From: Deltaproteobacteria bacterium UBA5799
Lineage (GTDB): Bacteria; Desulfobacterota; GWC2-55-46
NCBI GenBank assembly: GCA_002418185.1
Contig: DIDN01000080.1
Coordinates: forward strand, 1-7,456
Reading direction: 5' to 3'
Length of the DNA: 7,456 nucleotides
The first letter of the stretch is position 1. Every line of letters begins with the position of its first letter. Both the position numbers and the translations under genes were made by a program. Positions 5,334 through 7,456 of the stretch are shown here, piece after piece. The notes beneath the pieces are model-generated. The model saw only the letters and a program-made list of their open reading frames with translations. It made no database searches and had not been told where the DNA came from.

Positions 5334-6959
5334 ATGATAGGGAGAGAGGAAAAGTCCCGCGCGGGTGACACTTCCAAGTCGGATTTCGAGGAGCTTTTCG
5401 AAAGCCGGATAAAGGAACTGCAGGAAGGGGACATCACCAAGGGCAGGGTCGTCCAGATAACCCAGGACTCGGTCATGATAGACATCGGCTACAAGTCCGA
5501 GGGGCAGGTGCCTTTGCGCGAGTTCCTGGACAAGGAGGGACAGCCCACCATAAAAGTCGGGGACGAGATCGCCGTGCTCATTGAAAGGCGCGAGGACGAG
5601 AACGGGATCGTCCGCCTCTCCAAGGCAAAGGCCGACCATTTCAAGGTCTGGGACAGGATAGTCGAGGCCTGTGAAAAGAGCGAGCCTGTGGAGGCCACCA
5701 TATCCCAGAGGATAAAAGGCGGTTTTTACGCGGAAATAGACGGGGTTACGGCGTTTTTGCCGGGTTCCCAGGTCGACCTTAAGCCCGTAAGGAACCCCGA
5801 CAAGCTCATAGGCCAGAAGTTCCTTTTCAGGATACTCAAGTACAACAGGCGCAAAAACAACGTAATCGTATCAAGGAGGGTCCTCCTCGAAGAGGAGAGG
5901 GAGTCCCTCAGAAAGACCACCCTCGAGACCCTGACCGAGGGGGCTGTTGTCGATGGGACCGTAAAGAACATAACAGACTACGGTGCGTTTATCGACCTCG
6001 GCGGCATCGACGGGCTCGTGCACCTCACTGACCTTTCCTGGGGCAAGGTCACCCACCCCTCGCAGCTGCTGAAGATAGGCGACACCGTCAAGGTGATGGT
6101 CCTGAAGTTCAACAGGGAGGATAACAAGATATCCCTCGGCATAAAGCAGACGGTCGAGGACCCCTGGATAAGAGCGGGCGAGAAGTTCCCGCCCGGCACG
6201 CGTACTTCCGGGACCGTCGTCAATATCACGGACTACGGAGCGTTCGTCGAGCTCGAGCCCGGTCTCGAAGGCCTTGTCCACATCTCGGAGATGTCCTGGA
6301 CCAAGCTCAAGCACCCCTCCCAGAAGGTCAAGGTGGGCGAGAGCATAGAAGTGGAGGTGCTCGACCTGGACCCCGCCGGCAAGAGGATATCCCTGGGCAT
6401 GAAACAGACCGAGTCCAACCCGTGGATAGAGGCCGAGGCCCGTTATCCCAAGGGCTCCAGGGTTTCAGGGGTCGTCAAGAACATCACCGACTTCGGCGTC
6501 TTTGTCGGCGTGGAGGAGGGCATCGACGGGCTCGTCCACATCTCGGACCTCTCGTGGAAAAAGGTGAAGCACCCCTCGGAGCTCTACAAGAAGGGGCAGG
6601 AGGTAGAGGCAGTGGTCCTCAACATAGACGCCGGCAACAGGAGGTTCTCCCTCTCGACCAAGCTCCTTGAGAAGAACCCCTGGCAGGGGGTCGAGGAGCG
6701 CTACAAGCCCGGCATGATCGTCGACGGCAGGGTGACGAGCGTTGCGGACTTCGGCGCCTTCGTCGAGCTTGAAGCGGGGCTCGAAGGCCTGGTGCACGTA
6801 TCGGAGCTGAGCCGCGGGAAAAAGCGCGGTGGCGACATCAAGGAAGGCGACACCGTCGAGGTCGAGGTGCTGAACGTGGACCCCGAGGACAACAAGATAG
6901 GCCTCTCGATAAGGGAGGTAAAGGGCCAGGCCGAGCCTGCGGGTGAAGGTAACCCCTGA
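5334..6959 (+). CDS. rpsA: 30S ribosomal protein S1
   Basis: S1 binds mRNA on the 30S subunit and helps start translation of structured or weak-SD messages. The 541-residue protein has six S1 (OB-fold) domains at about 29-101, 116-188, 200-273, 285-359, 371-445 and 457-530. Domains 1-2 are divergent, as is usual for the ribosome-binding end. Domains 3-6 carry the canonical pattern of NITDYGAF, a GLVH-type segment, and (in 3-5) SW-K--HPS. Domain 6 departs from this, with SRGKKRGGD in place of the tryptophan-containing loop. E. coli S1 has a similar size (557) and also six domains. The gene has its own 68-base leader after ispH with a possible promoter and inverted repeat, and its stop overlaps sppA by one base. 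Autoregulation is known for S1 in enterobacteria but cannot be read here. Confidence 0.97.
   Translation: MIGREEKSRAGDTSKSDFEELFESRIKELQEGDITKGRVVQITQDSVMIDIGYKSEGQVPLREFLDKEGQPTIKVGDEIAVLIERREDENGIVRLSKAKADHFKVWDRIVEACEKSEPVEATISQRIKGGFYAEIDGVTAFLPGSQVDLKPVRNPDKLIGQKFLFRILKYNRRKNNVIVSRRVLLEEERESLRKTTLETLTEGAVVDGTVKNITDYGAFIDLGGIDGLVHLTDLSWGKVTHPSQLLKIGDTVKVMVLKFNREDNKISLGIKQTVEDPWIRAGEKFPPGTRTSGTVVNITDYGAFVELEPGLEGLVHISEMSWTKLKHPSQKVKVGESIEVEVLDLDPAGKRISLGMKQTESNPWIEAEARYPKGSRVSGVVKNITDFGVFVGVEEGIDGLVHISDLSWKKVKHPSELYKKGQEVEAVVLNIDAGNRRFSLSTKLLEKNPWQGVEERYKPGMIVDGRVTSVADFGAFVELEAGLEGLVHVSELSRGKKRGGDIKEGDTVEVEVLNVDPEDNKIGLSIREVKGQAEPAGEGNP
5931..6923 (+). repeat. Four tandem S1-domain-encoding repeats within rpsA
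   Basis: Four units of about 225 bases (5931-6152, 6186-6410, 6444-6668, 6702-6923), separated by short linkers, encode S1 domains 3-6. Similarity is visible in the DNA, for example AACATAACAGACTACGG at 5968, a near copy in domain 4 and a weaker one in domain 5. This is protein-domain duplication, not a mobile or regulatory repeat. Confidence 0.7.
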
Positions 6960-7456
6960 TGCGCGCGAGAAGAGGGGAGTTCCTGAGGAACCTCCTTGCG
7001 GCCTTCGGGGCCGTTTTCGCGGCCATCATACTCATCTCCATAGTGATAGGCGTCGTTTCCGGGCGGGGCGCCGGGGCGGATAAGGTCGCCGTCGTCGAAC
7101 TCGACGGCATAATAACCGAGTCGACAGAGTTCACGAGGGACCTCCGTCAGCTCGCCGAAAGGCGCGACATAAAGGCCGTAGTCCTCAGGATAGATTCCCC
7201 GGGCGGCGCGGTAGGGCCGTCTCAGGAGATATACAGGGAGATACAGAGGCTCAGGGAAAAGAAGAAGGTAGTGGCCTCGATGGGCACAGTCGCCGCCTCG
7301 GGCGGTTATTATGCCGCTGTCGCAGCCGAGAAGATAGTGGCAAACCCGGGCACCATAACCGGCTCGATCGGCGTCATAATAGAGCTTTTCAACGTGCAGG
7401 AACTACTCGGGAAGCTCGGGCTCAAGGGATACGTCGTCAAGAGCGGCAGGTTCAAG
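6959..7456 (+). CDS. sppA: Signal peptide peptidase SppA, short (36K) type, N-terminal part (3' truncated)
   Basis: SppA is a membrane-anchored serine protease that degrades cleaved signal peptides. The visible 166 residues begin with a basic stretch (MRARRGEF) and one hydrophobic segment at about 11-34, a signal anchor with the catalytic domain outside the cytoplasm. Then follow a VVELDGII-type strand, RIDSPGGAV (Asp79 to Gly83 within it) and ASGGYYAA with nucleophile Ser114, then GTITGSIGV. The sequence ends in SGRFK at Lys166, exactly 52 residues after Ser114. I recall the same spacing for the Ser147/Lys199 dyad of Bacillus SppA, so the last codon of the window probably encodes the general base. 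ATG 6959 overlaps the rpsA stop by one base (TGATG), with GAAGG at 6945-6949 as ribosome binding site. The spacing suggests co-translation with rpsA. The single protease domain length cannot be confirmed because the 3' end is missing. Confidence 0.93.
   Translation, partial: MRARRGEFLRNLLAAFGAVFAAIILISIVIGVVSGRGAGADKVAVVELDGIITESTEFTRDLRQLAERRDIKAVVLRIDSPGGAVGPSQEIYREIQRLREKKKVVASMGTVAASGGYYAAVAAEKIVANPGTITGSIGVIIELFNVQELLGKLGLKGYVVKSGRFK

Noticed and set aside
1..7456. Mobile element, CRISPR array, tRNA/rRNA or toxin-antitoxin module
   Set aside because: No transposase or integrase, no spaced direct repeats, no cloverleaf or rRNA motifs, and nearly all bases lie in conserved housekeeping genes.

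Overview
This window is a compact, single-strand (+) stretch of bacterial core-metabolism genes, not an accessory region. The order is hisC (3' part), aroF, tyrA, aroA, cmk, ispH, rpsA, sppA (5' part). Base composition is GC-rich (roughly 60% by eye). Arg AGG and Ile ATA codons are frequent and genes are tightly packed, with ATGA and TGATG junctions. This gene order (usually with pheA upstream) resembles the aromatic amino acid/cmk/rpsA supraoperon known from Geobacter-like Desulfobacterota ('deltaproteobacteria') and Nitrospirota-like lineages. That lineage is an inference from synteny and composition; I cannot name a genus.

Layout. Bases 1-372 hold the C-terminal part of a histidinol-phosphate/aromatic aminotransferase. 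Bases 400-1413 encode a type I-beta DAHP synthase with an N-terminal ferredoxin-like regulatory domain. Bases 1414-1546 are the only sizeable gap inside the aromatic block. It holds two strong RNA hairpins and sequences that could refold with each other and with the tyrA ribosome binding site, so it is the best regulatory candidate here. Bases 1547-3753 encode prephenate dehydrogenase and EPSP synthase, 3750-4433 cytidylate kinase, and 4414-5265 IspH (TTG start, 20-nt overlap with cmk). A 68-base AT-richer gap with a possible promoter and an inverted repeat precedes rpsA (5334-6959, six S1 domains). sppA starts at 6959 and runs off the end at its probable catalytic lysine.

How the genes work together. 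AroF starts the shikimate pathway and AroA makes EPSP, the chorismate precursor. TyrA commits prephenate to tyrosine, and a HisC-type aminotransferase can do the final transamination. Cmk supplies CDP/dCDP, IspH makes IPP/DMAPP by the MEP route, S1 supports translation initiation, and SppA degrades signal peptides at the membrane. This mixed grouping is a known conserved neighbourhood. I see no mobile element, CRISPR array, tRNA or rRNA, and no clear sign of a novel multi-gene system. The points worth a second look are regulatory: the aroF-tyrA spacer, an AT-rich rare-codon patch inside ispH, and the rpsA leader.
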